Shown: positions 1 to 9,491 of the stretch, piece after piece
Position numbering within the stretch: the stretch's first letter is position 1
Layout of the letters: each line of letters begins with the position of its first letter
Assembly: GCF_014132155.1 (NCBI RefSeq)
Contig: NZ_BLJQ01000002.1
Span: forward strand, 372,001-436,000
Direction of reading: 5' to 3'
DNA: 64,000 nucleotides
Source: Gluconobacter sp. Gdi
GTDB lineage: Bacteria; Pseudomonadota; Alphaproteobacteria; Acetobacterales; Acetobacteraceae
Program-made: the position numbers and the translations under genes
Notes under the pieces: model-generated
The model's input: the letters and a program-made list of their open reading frames with translations, nothing else
Databases searched by the model: none
What the model was told of the DNA's origin: nothing

Positions 1-36
1 ATGGACGTCACGGCCAGTCTCCATCACTGAATGCTT

Positions 37-3000
37 TCAGGACAGAGCCATCGTGGTCAGATCGCCGCAGAATGCAGCCGTATTAACGGTCACGACGTGC
101 TCTTCCAGAAGCCATTCGGGGCGCAGACAATCCAACACATGAATGGGCACAATGCGCCCTTCGCGTGCTGTTAGGGTTGAGGCAGCTTGCAGCGCACGGG
201 GTGAGTGTCTTTCCATAATCATGACGGCGCATTCCGGCAAAGCTCCGGGGTCAACGCGCTGGATACGGTCAGCGAGTCCGGGGGAAAGGCGCTGCATCCA
301 GTCCAGTGCGTGATCTGGGCCAAGAACCAGAGCAGGGTTGCCGGTTCCCAGAGCCATACCGACAGCCCTGAGAATGGCAGGCCAGCTTTCGCCTGCGCAG
401 AGTACCGGACCACAGGGCTTGAGTGTCAGTGTGTTGGTCTCTCCAGCGGGGCCGGGCAGTGTCATTGAGAAGCCCGTCATGGCATGCGCAATATCCTGCC
501 GGATCTGGCGGGCTGAGACGGCATCCCGGCTCTCAAGAAACGTCACCAAACTTTGCGCATGGCGCGGGATACTACCCGGATTTGCATCTTTAGGCGCAAA
601 CCATGGGGATGTGCGGGCACTCATGCGGCGGAGGGCAAAAGGACCACCTGCCTTGGGGCCACAACCGGAAAGTCCGGATCCACCAAAAGGCTGTGAGCCA
701 ATAACTGCTCCTGTTATGGCCCGATTGACGTAGATGTTCCCCGCCTGAATGCGGTTAGTCGTGCGATCCACTGTCATGGCGACACGCGAATGAACGCCAA
801 AAGTCAAGCCGTACCCCATGGAATTTACAGCGTCGATCACGCCCTCCATTTCGTTGCGGTTGAAGCGACGCACATGCAGGACCGGCCCGAACACTTCATG
901 CGGAATATCGGCAACACGGCCGATTTCAATCAACGTCGGCGGAAGGAAATGGCCGTATCGACAGTTTTCACCCAGTTCGGGGGACCAGACCGTTCGGCCA
1001 GCCCGACGCATCATTTCAACATGATCCATCGCTTCCGTTCGAGCTTCCGGAGAGATAATTGGCCCGATATCCGTTGAAAGGCGTGCCGGATTCCCAATAG
1101 CCAGATCCTGAATCGCGCCCTTCAGAAGCTCAAGAACATGGTCTGCACAGTCTTCTTGAATCAATAGGATACGAAGAGACGAACAGCGTTGCCCCGCACT
1201 GTCAAAAGCAGAACTCAGAATATCCTGCACGACCTGTTCTGCATGCGCGGAGCTATCGACCAGCATTGCATTTTGTCCGCCCGTGCGCGCCACAAGAGGA
1301 ACAGGTGTGCCCGTGCGCCCCTGCCGGTCAAAGATCTGGCGTGAAACGGCTTTGCCAACGGGCGTTGAGCCGGTGAACATCACGGCATCGACCCGGTGAT
1401 CGGCTACCAGACGCTCTCCCACCGATCCATCGCCTGGCAAAAGGTGCAGAACTTCACGTGGAATCCCAGCTTCATGCAGAAGCTGAACGGTGCGGCTTGC
1501 AATAAACGGGGTTTGCTCGGCTGGCTTGGCCAAAACAACGTTTCCCGCTGCAAGAGAGACGGAAATCTGTTGCACGAACGCCGCCAGCGGGCTGCTCCAG
1601 GGACTGATACACGCAACAAGGCCGAGCGGTGAGGCTTGCAAATGATAATCCCGCCCTTGCAGGCGTTCCGCATCATGGCGAAGAATACTGACGGCCTCAC
1701 GGACTTCATCCTGAGCAGCCGGAAGAGTCTTTCCAGCTTCCCGTACCAGAAGCGCCATGAGCTCAATCCGGTGGGCTTCAATCAGATCAGCAGCTTTCAC
1801 CAAGCAGGCAATCCGCACTTCAGGGCTGCTGCCTGCCCAACTGGCAAGCGCATGTTCCGCTGTCTCCAGTGCAGACAGCAGTGTCTTTCCATCAGTCTCG
1901 ACAACGTCTCCGATCGGGTCATGTCGGTCTGCGGGGTTGTAGAGGAGACGGGAGCGGTCGTGCTGACGGGTGACACCCGGCGTCAGAGCGCGGGCGTGGA
2001 GGAAGGGCGCATCTCCATCGAGGGTTTCATGGAGGGCCCGAAGCGTCAGCTCATTGAAAAGATCGAGACCTGCCGCGTTGCGTCGCCCAGGCTGGAAAAT
2101 ATCTGAAGGTGCACGAACCGCACGATTAGGGCGCTCGGTTCTCAGAATGGCGCGTGTTGCCTCGACGGGGTCAGCCGTTAACGCTTCGATCGTAATGGCC
2201 GGATCTTCGTCGCGGCTGACAACGAGTGAGGCAGCTCCATTTTCCAGTAGCTGTCTGACGAAACTGGGCATGAGTGCCGCGACTTCCCCAATGGGAGCAT
2301 GTACCCGGCAGGGCAGGTTCATGCCCTGTTGGTTTCGGAGATGCTGCGCGAGGGCCAGCCCCAGCCCATGCAGGCATGCGAACTCGAAATCTCCCGGTCG
2401 AACCTGCCCTGCGAGCGCCAGAATATGACCAATAGTCCGCGGGTTATGGGTGGCAAACTGCGGGTAGGTGGCATCCAGCGATTCAAGAAGCTGTCGGGCG
2501 CAGGCGAGATAACTGACATCCGTGTGGCAACGGCGCGTGAAAACAGGGAAGTCAGCCAGTCCGGTTTTCTGGGCTTGTCGAATTTCCGAATTCCAGCAGG
2601 AGCCTTTGACCAGTCTGACAAGAACGCGGCGACCGGTGCGTCGGCCTAGATCAATAAGAAAATCTACGACAGTTGAAGCACGTCGATCATAGGTCTGGAC
2701 GGTCATGCCAAGCCCGTTCCAGTTCCCCAGTTCAGGCAACACACAGAGAGCCTCAAGCAGATCCAGCGTCAGCTCAAGATGCGTACTGTCTTCGCTGGAG
2801 AGCAGGATGCCGACATCCAGTTGCCGTGCCCGGATGGTAAGCCTTTGCAAGATCGGCAACAGCTCCGTCATGATCCGCTCGCGCCTGAAACGGCTGAATC
2901 GCGCGCTCAATGCGGGCAGACGTACATACAGCATCGGGCGGTCATGAAAGTCGCCGGTGATGCCCGCGTGTTGGCTGATATCTTCCAATGCGTCTTCATA

Positions 3001-3702
3001 GACGGTAAGGGCATCAAGGGCTTGATGAGCCGTCAGAGCGGTGTTGACCTGCGGATCATATGCATATGTCAGCCCATATTTTTCTGCAGGGGCGGACAGT
3101 CTCAGAGCCTGAGCCAGTGTAGAGCCCAGAATGAATCCGCTTCCTACGGCACGGATAGCTTTTTCCAGACTGCGACGAACCATGGGAGTAGATGTCTGAA
3201 GGGTTAGCCGACGAAGGCTGAACCCCTTGCTCTGGTTGAAACGCCCAGCAAGGGACAGGTTCAACGCAATCGAGTTCACAACCGACACACGGCGTTTACT
3301 GATATGCCGCCCCCAGTCGGTAGCTCCCACGAGAGAACGGATCAGCGCATCCTGAGTCGCAGAATCCGGAATGCGCAGGAGTGCCTCTTCCAGAGCCAGA
3401 ACAGATTGCCCTTCAGGTGAAGACAGAGGGAATGCCTGCAAAAGGCTCCCCACAATATCGGGCGAGGAGTCTCGTGCGGCCTCAGCAAGGCCGTGGGCTA
3501 TTCTGGTAGCTTGACGATCCTGCTCAGGTGTCAGGTCAGCACGCGGCAGCAGCGCGTCTACACATTCCGCCTCGGGGCGGTAGTGAGCAGCGGAAACAGC
3601 GTTGCGGAGCGGGGAGCGTGGTGCGCGTGAGAGTAGAAATTCCGCAAATGGCGCGGCGGGGCGTGAAGCCGGGTTCGTCGTCGGATGGGTCATGGAGTCC
3701 AT
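37..3702 (-). CDS. putA: PutA-like proline dehydrogenase / P5C dehydrogenase homologue, probably catalytically impaired
   Basis: Full-length homologue of the bifunctional flavoenzyme PutA (proline to glutamate), 1221 aa from the ATG at 3702; a start at 3780 would add 26 unlikely residues. A PRODH-like barrel spans about residues 180-510 (RLVKG and FATHN blocks) and an aldehyde dehydrogenase domain about 590-1040 (GQRCSS with Cys840, FGPVLHV, GPKAGGP). There is no obvious N-terminal ribbon-helix-helix DNA-binding domain. Compared from memory with E. coli PutA, key PRODH residues differ: K329 is Arg261, D370 is Ser302, Y437 is Cys369, Y540 is His468, Y552 is Ser480 and R556 is Gln484. In the dehydrogenase half the oxyanion Asn of PWNFP is Ser703 and the general-base Glu of ETGG is Arg806. 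The family is certain; proline oxidation is doubtful. Divergent from the gene at 4043. Confidence 0.9.
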   Translation of the reverse strand: MDSMTHPTTNPASRPAAPFAEFLLSRAPRSPLRNAVSAAHYRPEAECVDALLPRADLTPEQDRQATRIAHGLAEAARDSSPDIVGSLLQAFPLSSPEGQSVLALEEALLRIPDSATQDALIRSLVGATDWGRHISKRRVSVVNSIALNLSLAGRFNQSKGFSLRRLTLQTSTPMVRRSLEKAIRAVGSGFILGSTLAQALRLSAPAEKYGLTYAYDPQVNTALTAHQALDALTVYEDALEDISQHAGITGDFHDRPMLYVRLPALSARFSRFRRERIMTELLPILQRLTIRARQLDVGILLSSEDSTHLELTLDLLEALCVLPELGNWNGLGMTVQTYDRRASTVVDFLIDLGRRTGRRVLVRLVKGSCWNSEIRQAQKTGLADFPVFTRRCHTDVSYLACARQLLESLDATYPQFATHNPRTIGHILALAGQVRPGDFEFACLHGLGLALAQHLRNQQGMNLPCRVHAPIGEVAALMPSFVRQLLENGAASLVVSRDEDPAITIEALTADPVEATRAILRTERPNRAVRAPSDIFQPGRRNAAGLDLFNELTLRALHETLDGDAPFLHARALTPGVTRQHDRSRLLYNPADRHDPIGDVVETDGKTLLSALETAEHALASWAGSSPEVRIACLVKAADLIEAHRIELMALLVREAGKTLPAAQDEVREAVSILRHDAERLQGRDYHLQASPLGLVACISPWSSPLAAFVQQISVSLAAGNVVLAKPAEQTPFIASRTVQLLHEAGIPREVLHLLPGDGSVGERLVADHRVDAVMFTGSTPVGKAVSRQIFDRQGRTGTPVPLVARTGGQNAMLVDSSAHAEQVVQDILSSAFDSAGQRCSSLRILLIQEDCADHVLELLKGAIQDLAIGNPARLSTDIGPIISPEARTEAMDHVEMMRRAGRTVWSPELGENCRYGHFLPPTLIEIGRVADIPHEVFGPVLHVRRFNRNEMEGVIDAVNSMGYGLTFGVHSRVAMTVDRTTNRIQAGNIYVNRAITGAVIGSQPFGGSGLSGCGPKAGGPFALRRMSARTSPWFAPKDANPGSIPRHAQSLVTFLESRDAVSARQIRQDIAHAMTGFSMTLPGPAGETNTLTLKPCGPVLCAGESWPAILRAVGMALGTGNPALVLGPDHALDWMQRLSPGLADRIQRVDPGALPECAVMIMERHSPRALQAASTLTAREGRIVPIHVLDCLRPEWLLEEHVVTVNTAAFCGDLTTMALS

Positions 3703-4042
3703 TCCAGGCGGGTTAAAGCCCGGGGAGGCCTTTAAAACAGAATAGAAAGCGCTCTTAGCGCAACATCGTAGCCAAGACACCCAATGATTGATCTGAAATC
3801 GGATTTATTTCTGATCACAGCCTCTTTTTCAAACGCCCATAAGATGCACTGAGAAGCTGATTTTATAAATATTGGAAATATTTTCGGACTTGTAATGTCC
3901 AATTTGAAAAGAGAATTTCTTTTAAATTATTAATTTATTTAAATCGTATCAAAGATATGGTCTCAGAAACGATGTGATAAACGAATGGAGTTTGAGGAAT
4001 TCTTAAGAATTTCCTCTTACAGACAAAGGACGAGGAGTCGGA
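3703..4042. promoter_or_regulatory. AT-rich divergent intergenic region
   Basis: About 340 bp between the divergent PutA-like and TPR-glycosyltransferase genes. It is much more AT-rich than the surroundings, especially 3860-3960, and should hold both promoters. No tRNA or small ORF with a convincing ribosome site was seen. An imperfect inverted repeat (GAGGAA ... TTCCTC around an AAGAA/TTCTT core) lies at 3994-4016, just ahead of the GAGGAG ribosome site of the gene at 4043. It could be an operator or a leader hairpin. Confidence 0.5.
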
Positions 4043-5590
4043 ATGACCACACTTTCCCCCAGCCCCTGTCTGCTTACACGTCGTACCTTCACAGAATATT
4101 TGCGAGTAGCAGTCGGTCTGGAAGAAGTGGGGCAGCGTGAGAGTGCTATCGACGTTCTGCGAGAGGCAGAAACGCTTCTGCCAGAAAGGCCCGAAAGTCT
4201 TTTTCTTCTTGGTGGCGTTTATGAGCGTCTTCAGTGCTGGGAAAAGGCATCCCTGTTCTATAGCAAGGCCCTCGAAGCGAGGCCTCATGCGGCAAGGGTC
4301 TGGCATCGACTGGGCATTGCCCTGCTCCATCAGGATGATCTGGGAGGGTCTATTAAAGCTCTGGAAACTGCCGTGCAGCAGGACCCGGCTATTCCTGAGT
4401 ACGCTACCGACCTGAGTATGGTTCTCTCACGCGACGGACAGTTTGAAGCGGCGCTGGGTTTCGCGCAGTCTGCTTTGAAAATGCAGCCTGATGATGCAAA
4501 TGCTCTCAATAACGCCGGGCATATTCTCCAATGTTTGAACCGCTCTGCAGAAGCCTTGCAGTTCTACGATGCTGCGCTTCAACGGTCTCCTGATCATCCC
4601 GTTATCCGTTTTGGCCGTGCGACGGCTCTGCTGAAATCGGGTGATTTTCTTCTAGGATGGCAGGAATACGAAAGCCGTTGGCTCTCTTCGAGAACAGTCA
4701 GGGCTGATATCGACGCGCCAGTCTGGGAAGGGGAATCCCTGAAGGGGTGCACCATTCTTGTTCATCACGAACAGGGATATGGAGACACACTGCATTTCAT
4801 CCGCCTAATGCCGATACTGGCCCAGCGGGGTGCAGAAGTTGTGGTGCAGGTTCCCGTCCCTCTGGTGCGGCTTGTTCAGCGTGTAGCTGGCGTATCTCGA
4901 GTAGTCTCGGTTCTCGATCCTACCGATCACTTTGACTATCACTGCCCGATGATGAGCCTTCCGGTAAGGCTTGGACTGACGGCAGAGTTTGTTGGACAGT
5001 TTCCCTATCTGTCTGTGTCAGAAGACGACATGGCAGCGCAGGGCAGTAAGCTTCGCCTTCAGGTTCAAAGCTCCCGTCAGACGCCGAATTTCATCGTGGG
5101 GCTCGTTTGGAGCGGAGACCCGAGACCCCATGATCTTCGCGCTACACAGACGGATCGCCGCCGCAGCATAACATTAAGCACGTTGGCGCCTTTGTTTTCG
5201 GTGGAAGGCGTGCGCTTTGTCAGTTTCCAGATGGGAGCAGCCCGTCATCAAGTTGCTGAAACCGGATTGCCGCTGGTTGATGGGACGGAGAATATTCTCG
5301 ATTTTACTGATACCGCTGCCCGACTCTCAGGTGTGGATCTTCTGATTACGGTGGATACGTCCATGGCTCATCTGGCGGGTGGGCTGGGCAAACCTGTCTG
5401 GATGCTGTCACGCTCTGACGCTTGCTGGCGTTGGGGAGATGCAGGCACTCAGACCGCTTGGTATCCGGATATGCGAATTTTCCGTCAGCCTGTGGCAGGA
5501 GATTGGGGGAGTGTGGTTGACGATGTCCGGCTCACTCTTGTCCAGCTCATGGATTTGTATCGCGGCTATCAGCATGAGTCCGGCGAATAG
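4043..5590 (+). CDS. TPR-repeat protein with C-terminal glycosyltransferase-9-like domain
   Basis: 515 aa, with no signal peptide, so probably cytoplasmic. The N-terminal ~210 residues are tetratricopeptide repeats (helical pairs with alternating small and aromatic residues, e.g. the NNAGHILQ and FGRATALLKSGD segments). Residues ~235-500 resemble the heptosyltransferase-like GT9 fold, including HHEQGYGDTLHFIR near the start of the domain and a late TVDTSMAHLAGGLGKPVW block typical of the nucleotide-sugar site. TPR-GT9 fusions of this kind are common in acetic acid bacteria and other alphaproteobacteria and may act on surface glycans or flagellin; the acceptor here is unknown. The ATG follows a good GAGGAG site. 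A strong bidirectional terminator separates it from infC. Confidence 0.8.
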   Translation: MTTLSPSPCLLTRRTFTEYLRVAVGLEEVGQRESAIDVLREAETLLPERPESLFLLGGVYERLQCWEKASLFYSKALEARPHAARVWHRLGIALLHQDDLGGSIKALETAVQQDPAIPEYATDLSMVLSRDGQFEAALGFAQSALKMQPDDANALNNAGHILQCLNRSAEALQFYDAALQRSPDHPVIRFGRATALLKSGDFLLGWQEYESRWLSSRTVRADIDAPVWEGESLKGCTILVHHEQGYGDTLHFIRLMPILAQRGAEVVVQVPVPLVRLVQRVAGVSRVVSVLDPTDHFDYHCPMMSLPVRLGLTAEFVGQFPYLSVSEDDMAAQGSKLRLQVQSSRQTPNFIVGLVWSGDPRPHDLRATQTDRRRSITLSTLAPLFSVEGVRFVSFQMGAARHQVAETGLPLVDGTENILDFTDTAARLSGVDLLITVDTSMAHLAGGLGKPVWMLSRSDACWRWGDAGTQTAWYPDMRIFRQPVAGDWGSVVDDVRLTLVQLMDLYRGYQHESGE

Positions 5591-5613
5591 GCGAGTTCCA
5601 AGACTAAAGGCAT

Positions 5614-5646
5614 AAAAAAAGCAGCCTTCCGAAGAAGGCTGCTTTT
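5614..5646. terminator. bidirectional intrinsic terminator
   Basis: A perfect 10-bp stem (AGCAGCCTTC / GAAGGCTGCT, tetraloop CGAA) is flanked by seven A on the left and four T on the right. It can therefore terminate both the plus-strand TPR-glycosyltransferase gene and the minus-strand infC transcript, which converge here. Confidence 0.9.
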
Positions 5647-5673
5647 CCTGTGGATCTCGTAAGAACCTAGGTT

Positions 5674-6210
5674 TTAGCGCGGAGCTATAACCATGAGCAT
5701 CTGACGGTTTTCCATACGGGGCATCTGCTCAACCTTGGCCTTTTCTTCGACCTCGATGCGGATGCGCTCCATCATCTTTGCACCCAGCTCCTGGTGAGCC
5801 ATTTCACGGCCCTTGAAGCGAAGGGATACCTTTACCTTGTCGCCGTCATCCAGAAACGAGTTGATGGCCTTGAGCTTCGTCTGGAAGTCATGCTCGCCCG
5901 TACCGGGACGAACCTTCACTTCCTTGATCTCAACGACCTTCTGCTTCTTGCGGGCTTCGTTCTTCTTCTTCTGCTGCTCGTACTTGAACTTGCCGTAGTC
6001 CAAAATCTTCACAACAGGGGGAACAGCGGTCGGGCTGATTTCCAGGAGGTCAAGGCCAACCGAGAAAGCACGCATCAGAGCATCCCGGGTCGTCATGACG
6101 CCTTGCATTTCGCCTTCTTCGTCAATCAGACGAACCTGCGGAACACGGATTTCCTCATTGACGCGCGGCCCCTCACGTGTGGGCGCGGCCTGCATCGGCG
6201 GTCTAGCTAT
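5674..6210 (-). CDS. infC: translation initiation factor IF-3
   Basis: IF-3 binds the 30S subunit, polices start-codon selection and prevents premature 50S joining. Both domains are present: the N-domain with [17 protein letters not shown], a Lys-rich linker ([14 protein letters not shown]), and the C-domain with [12 protein letters not shown] and a MLMVIAPR end. The first ATG (6195) lies 21 nt from the only good ribosome site, AGGAG at 6217-6221. An in-frame ATA at 6210 sits six bases from it and gives the N-terminus [15 protein letters not shown]. infC classically starts at a rare codon (AUU in E. coli) that IF-3 itself discriminates against, giving autoregulation, so ATA at 6210 is preferred. 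It lies downstream of thrS, as in many bacteria. Confidence 0.93.
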   Translation of the reverse strand: MARPPMQAAPTREGPRVNEEIRVPQVRLIDEEGEMQGVMTTRDALMRAFSVGLDLLEISPTAVPPVVKILDYGKFKYEQQKKKNEARKKQKVVEIKEVKVRPGTGEHDFQTKLKAINSFLDDGDKVKVSLRFKGREMAHQELGAKMMERIRIEVEEKAKVEQMPRMENRQMLMVIAPR

Positions 6211-6326
6211 GGTCAGCTCCTGTCGTAATTTTCATACAAGGACCAGCCCCGACCCGAACGCCTGCACCTCATCAAAGAGGGGCGGGTTTCGATCTTTGCC
6301 GATCCCATTCCTTTTGCACATAGTCC

Positions 6327-6344
6327 TGCGCCCTTCCGGGCGCA
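6327..6344 (-). promoter_or_regulatory. hairpin in the thrS-infC spacer
   Basis: A seven-bp GC-rich stem (TGCGCCC / GGGCGCA, four-base loop) lies just after the thrS stop on the minus strand. No T-run follows in the direction of transcription, so it is more likely a processing or stability element than an efficient terminator. thrS and infC could still be cotranscribed. Confidence 0.35.
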
Positions 6345-6356
6345 AGGGTATTACGC

Positions 6357-8294
6357 TCAATCCTTCGAAAACCGGGCGATATCAGGTGGGGTGGCCTCGG
6401 CTGTGAGGGCTTTTACGGCGTCTTCGAGTCCCAGAATTTCCTGATTGGCGCCCCCAAGGCGACGCATCGCCACTTTGCGCTCTTCTGCTTCACGGCGTCC
6501 AACCACCAGAATAACCGGAACGCGCGCAAGGCTGTGTTCGCGGATCTTGGCGTTGATCTTGTCGTTACGAACGTCGGTTACAACCTGAAGCCCGGCTGCT
6601 TTCAGTTCGGCAGCAACCTCATTGGCGTAATCAGCAGCATCAGAAACGATGGACGCCACCACAACCTGCGTCGGTGCCAGCCAGAGCGGGAACTTGCCAG
6701 CATACTGCTCGATCAAAATGCCGATGAAGCGCTCGAAGCTGCCGAGGATGGCGCGGTGCAGCATCACCGGGCGATGACGCTGGCTGTCCTCGCCAATATA
6801 GGACGCATCCAGACGCTCTGGCAGAACATAGTCCACCTGAAGCGTACCGCACTGCCAGTCACGACCAATGGCATCCGTCAGAACAAACTCCAGCTTCGGG
6901 CCATAGAAGGCACCTTCGCCAGGGTTGTACTCGTACTCAACACCAGCGATTTCACAGGCTGTCTTGAGCGAGCCTTCGGCCCGATCCCAGACTTCGTCAG
7001 AGCCGGCGCGCGTCTCCGGACGGTCAGAGAACTTCACGCGGAAGCTTTCAAAGCCCAGATCCGTGTAAACCTCGGCCAGCATCTTCACGAACTTTGCGGT
7101 TTCATCCGCAATCTGATCGTCCGTGCAGAAGATATGAGCATCATCCTGCGTGAAACCACGAACGCGCATAATGCCATGCAGCGAGCCGGACGGCTCATAA
7201 CGATGGCACGCACCGAACTCAGCCATACGCAGCGGCAGTTCACGGTAAGACCGCAGACCATGGCGGAAGATCTGCACATGGCACGGGCAGTTCATCGGCT
7301 TCAGGGCGAGGGTTTTGTCCTCATCCTCAACCTGCGCGATGAACATGTTCTCACGGTACTTGTCCCAGTGACCGGAGGCTTCCCAGAGGGCACGGTCCAC
7401 GAGTTGTGGCGTGCGGACTTCTTCGTAACCATTCCGGGACTGAGCGCGGCGCATGTAGTCCTGAAGGACCGTGTACAGACGCCAGCCCTTGTGGTGCCAG
7501 AAGATCTGTCCGACGGCTTCTTCCTGAATGTGGAAGAGGTCCATCTCGCGGCCAATGCGGCGATGATCGCGCTTCTCGGCTTCTTCCAGACGCATCAGAT
7601 GAGCGTCCAGCTCCTTCTTGTCGCGCCAGGCTGTGCCGTAAATGCGGGTCAGCATGGGGTTGCGATGGTCACCACGCCAGTAAGCACCGGCCACGCGCAT
7701 AAGCTTGAAGGCCGTGCCAACGTCTGCTGTGCCGCGCAGATGCGGGCCGCGGCAGAGATCGAGCCATTCGCCCTGACGGTAGATCGAAATCTGCTCGCTT
7801 TCCGGCAGATCGCGGATCAGTTCGGCCTTGAAGTCCTCACCCTTCTCTTCAAAGAAGCGGATGGCTTCGTCACGGTCCCACACTTCACGGGTAAAAGGGG
7901 CGTTGGCAGCGACGATTTCGCGCATCTTGGCTTCGATGGCTTCGAAGTCATCCGGCGTGAACGGTTTCTCGCGGGAGAAGTCGTAATAGAAGCCGTCCTT
8001 GATGCTCGGACCGATCGTGACCTGCGTTTCCGGCCAGAGCGACTGCACGGCTTCTGCCAGAACATGCGCCGCATCATGGCGGATCATCTCAAGTGAGGCA
8101 TCGTCTTTTTTCGTGACGAACTTGACGGCCGCGTCGTCCGCAATCTCGGTTGAAAGATCGACGAGCTTGCCGTTCACCTCCATGGCCAGGGCAGCTTTTG
8201 CCAGCCCCGGACCGATGGAGGCGGCGATAGTCGTGCCCGTCACGGTCCCGTCGAACGTGCGGACGCTTCCGTCGGGGAGTGTGATGGCGGGCAT
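6357..8294 (-). CDS. thrS: threonyl-tRNA synthetase
   Basis: 645 aa class II synthetase that charges tRNA-Thr. The usual order is visible: an N-terminal TGS domain ([16 protein letters not shown]), the editing domain with [11 protein letters not shown] and, further on, CRGPHL, then the catalytic core with the zinc-binding Cys of MNCPCHVQ, motif 2 around RYEPSG, and a C-terminal anticodon-binding domain. The start at 8294 is chosen because AGAGGAG lies seven to eight bases upstream; the longer reading to 8363 adds residues not typical of ThrS. A strong hairpin sits just upstream in the leader. The gene precedes infC on the same strand and follows the glycosyltransferase at 8406. Confidence 0.97.
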   Translation of the reverse strand: MPAITLPDGSVRTFDGTVTGTTIAASIGPGLAKAALAMEVNGKLVDLSTEIADDAAVKFVTKKDDASLEMIRHDAAHVLAEAVQSLWPETQVTIGPSIKDGFYYDFSREKPFTPDDFEAIEAKMREIVAANAPFTREVWDRDEAIRFFEEKGEDFKAELIRDLPESEQISIYRQGEWLDLCRGPHLRGTADVGTAFKLMRVAGAYWRGDHRNPMLTRIYGTAWRDKKELDAHLMRLEEAEKRDHRRIGREMDLFHIQEEAVGQIFWHHKGWRLYTVLQDYMRRAQSRNGYEEVRTPQLVDRALWEASGHWDKYRENMFIAQVEDEDKTLALKPMNCPCHVQIFRHGLRSYRELPLRMAEFGACHRYEPSGSLHGIMRVRGFTQDDAHIFCTDDQIADETAKFVKMLAEVYTDLGFESFRVKFSDRPETRAGSDEVWDRAEGSLKTACEIAGVEYEYNPGEGAFYGPKLEFVLTDAIGRDWQCGTLQVDYVLPERLDASYIGEDSQRHRPVMLHRAILGSFERFIGILIEQYAGKFPLWLAPTQVVVASIVSDAADYANEVAAELKAAGLQVVTDVRNDKINAKIREHSLARVPVILVVGRREAEERKVAMRRLGGANQEILGLEDAVKALTAEATPPDIARFSKD

Positions 8295-8316
8295 GGGATC
8301 GCTCCTCTGCGATTGC

Positions 8317-8338
8317 TCCCGGCAGCCCTCTGCCGGGA
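8317..8338 (-). promoter_or_regulatory. GC-rich hairpin in the thrS leader
   Basis: A perfect nine-bp stem (TCCCGGCAG / CTGCCGGGA) with a four-base loop lies immediately upstream of the thrS ribosome site, between the glycosyltransferase stop and thrS. On the minus strand it is preceded, not followed, by a T-run, so it does not look like a terminator. It may modulate thrS translation or mRNA processing. No T-box features were seen. Confidence 0.4.
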
Positions 8339-8405
8339 AAAAGACACGCGTAAATGGCCCCAATCGGGGATTGGCCGCAAGCCCTGCACCGGCCGGAAAG
8401 CGGAT

Positions 8406-9491
8406 TTATACGGTAGGAACTGCCGCCTGAAGCAGAAATGGCTCCATTCCGCTGGCATTCGGGCGCCGTCCTTCGCGCCATCCGGCGTCCATGTAATGGA
8501 TCAGCGGCCAGATGCCATAAAAGGCGTCTTTCACCACATCTTCATTCTCGTAGGCGTAGGCGAGGGGATCAAACAGGCCGTATTCGTGCTGTGATCCATC
8601 TTCCAGTCGACGATGAGTCAGAAAATTCTGTGGAACATGCACTGGGAACTGCGGCGCGGCCGTATCTCCGAGGATTGGCGCAGGATCTACGCCTAACGCC
8701 CGGAAATGGTCTGCGATGACGGGCGCATAAATATCGGGCGTGTACAGGTAGCTGCGGAGGAAATCTTCCTGGCTGGCCTGAAAATAGTACCGAAGATGAT
8801 ATCCCTCCTTTGGGTTCTCGGGTGTGATCTGGCCCGCTCTTGGCTTTTCCCCTGGAATTGCGCCAGCGATATGAGCGAGCTTCTGACGGGCAAAGCGGCG
8901 TATGTCTTCGTAGTCAGGTCGATTGTGCAGATGAAGATGCACAAAGGGCGTCCGCACGCAGCGCTCTGGGTAGATGGTCTGCGGGGCATGCAGGCCCCGA
9001 TCCAGTCCCACAATCGTATGAGCCTTGAACAGTGCCCTCGGAACCGACTGGGGGCGGTAGTAATTGGGAGCATTTGGCACGTTCAGAAGGAGGCGATCGG
9101 TAATCAGGGTCGCCTGTTCGTTTTTCAGAAGCTCGAACTGCGCGCGGATTTCCGCCGGGTCCACCGAGAGGCGATCGAGGAAGAACGCAAGAAATTCATC
9201 GCAATCCATGGGAAGTGCGAAATCACAGGCATTTTCCGCATCCCAGCCTCGGATAATGTCCGTGAAGATTTCACCTTTCCGCAAAAAATCCTTTTGGGAC
9301 CGATATTTGCGGATGATCTGCACACCCTGCGCTTCATAACGCTTCTGCACATCTTTGACGTGTGGGTCTGTAGAGCCATTGTCGACAACGGTCAGATTGG
9401 AGAGGCCGAAAATGGCCCCGTGCCAGAGGATCCATGGCTCAAGAAGCGCGGCCTCGTTTTTCTGCATCGTGACGCAACGGATAACTGTCAT
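8406..9491 (-). CDS. glycosyltransferase family 2-like protein
   Basis: 361 aa. It begins with MTVIRCVTMQKNEAALLEPWI and VVDNGSTD, the pattern of family-2-type transferases with a nucleotide-binding Rossmann half, and has MDCDEFLAF, a DxD-like metal/nucleotide-sugar motif, near residue 95-100. The C-terminal ~150 residues are not recognised. No membrane segment or signal peptide is visible, so the enzyme is probably cytosolic. The start overlaps the end of the GT9 gene upstream by four bases (ATGA), indicating translational coupling; together they probably build part of a surface or lipopolysaccharide glycan. The sugar donor and acceptor cannot be read from the sequence. Confidence 0.75.
   Translation of the reverse strand: MTVIRCVTMQKNEAALLEPWILWHGAIFGLSNLTVVDNGSTDPHVKDVQKRYEAQGVQIIRKYRSQKDFLRKGEIFTDIIRGWDAENACDFALPMDCDEFLAFFLDRLSVDPAEIRAQFELLKNEQATLITDRLLLNVPNAPNYYRPQSVPRALFKAHTIVGLDRGLHAPQTIYPERCVRTPFVHLHLHNRPDYEDIRRFARQKLAHIAGAIPGEKPRAGQITPENPKEGYHLRYYFQASQEDFLRSYLYTPDIYAPVIADHFRALGVDPAPILGDTAAPQFPVHVPQNFLTHRRLEDGSQHEYGLFDPLAYAYENEDVVKDAFYGIWPLIHYMDAGWREGRRPNASGMEPFLLQAAVPTV

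Noticed and set aside
3781-4042. Possible tRNA or small RNA in the AT-rich gap
   Set aside because: No cloverleaf, T-loop pattern or terminator-linked small transcript was visible.
6534-8096. A 520-codon open frame antisense to thrS
   Set aside because: It mirrors the thrS coding sequence on the other strand, has no family-like motifs, and high-GC coding commonly leaves long open frames on the opposite strand.
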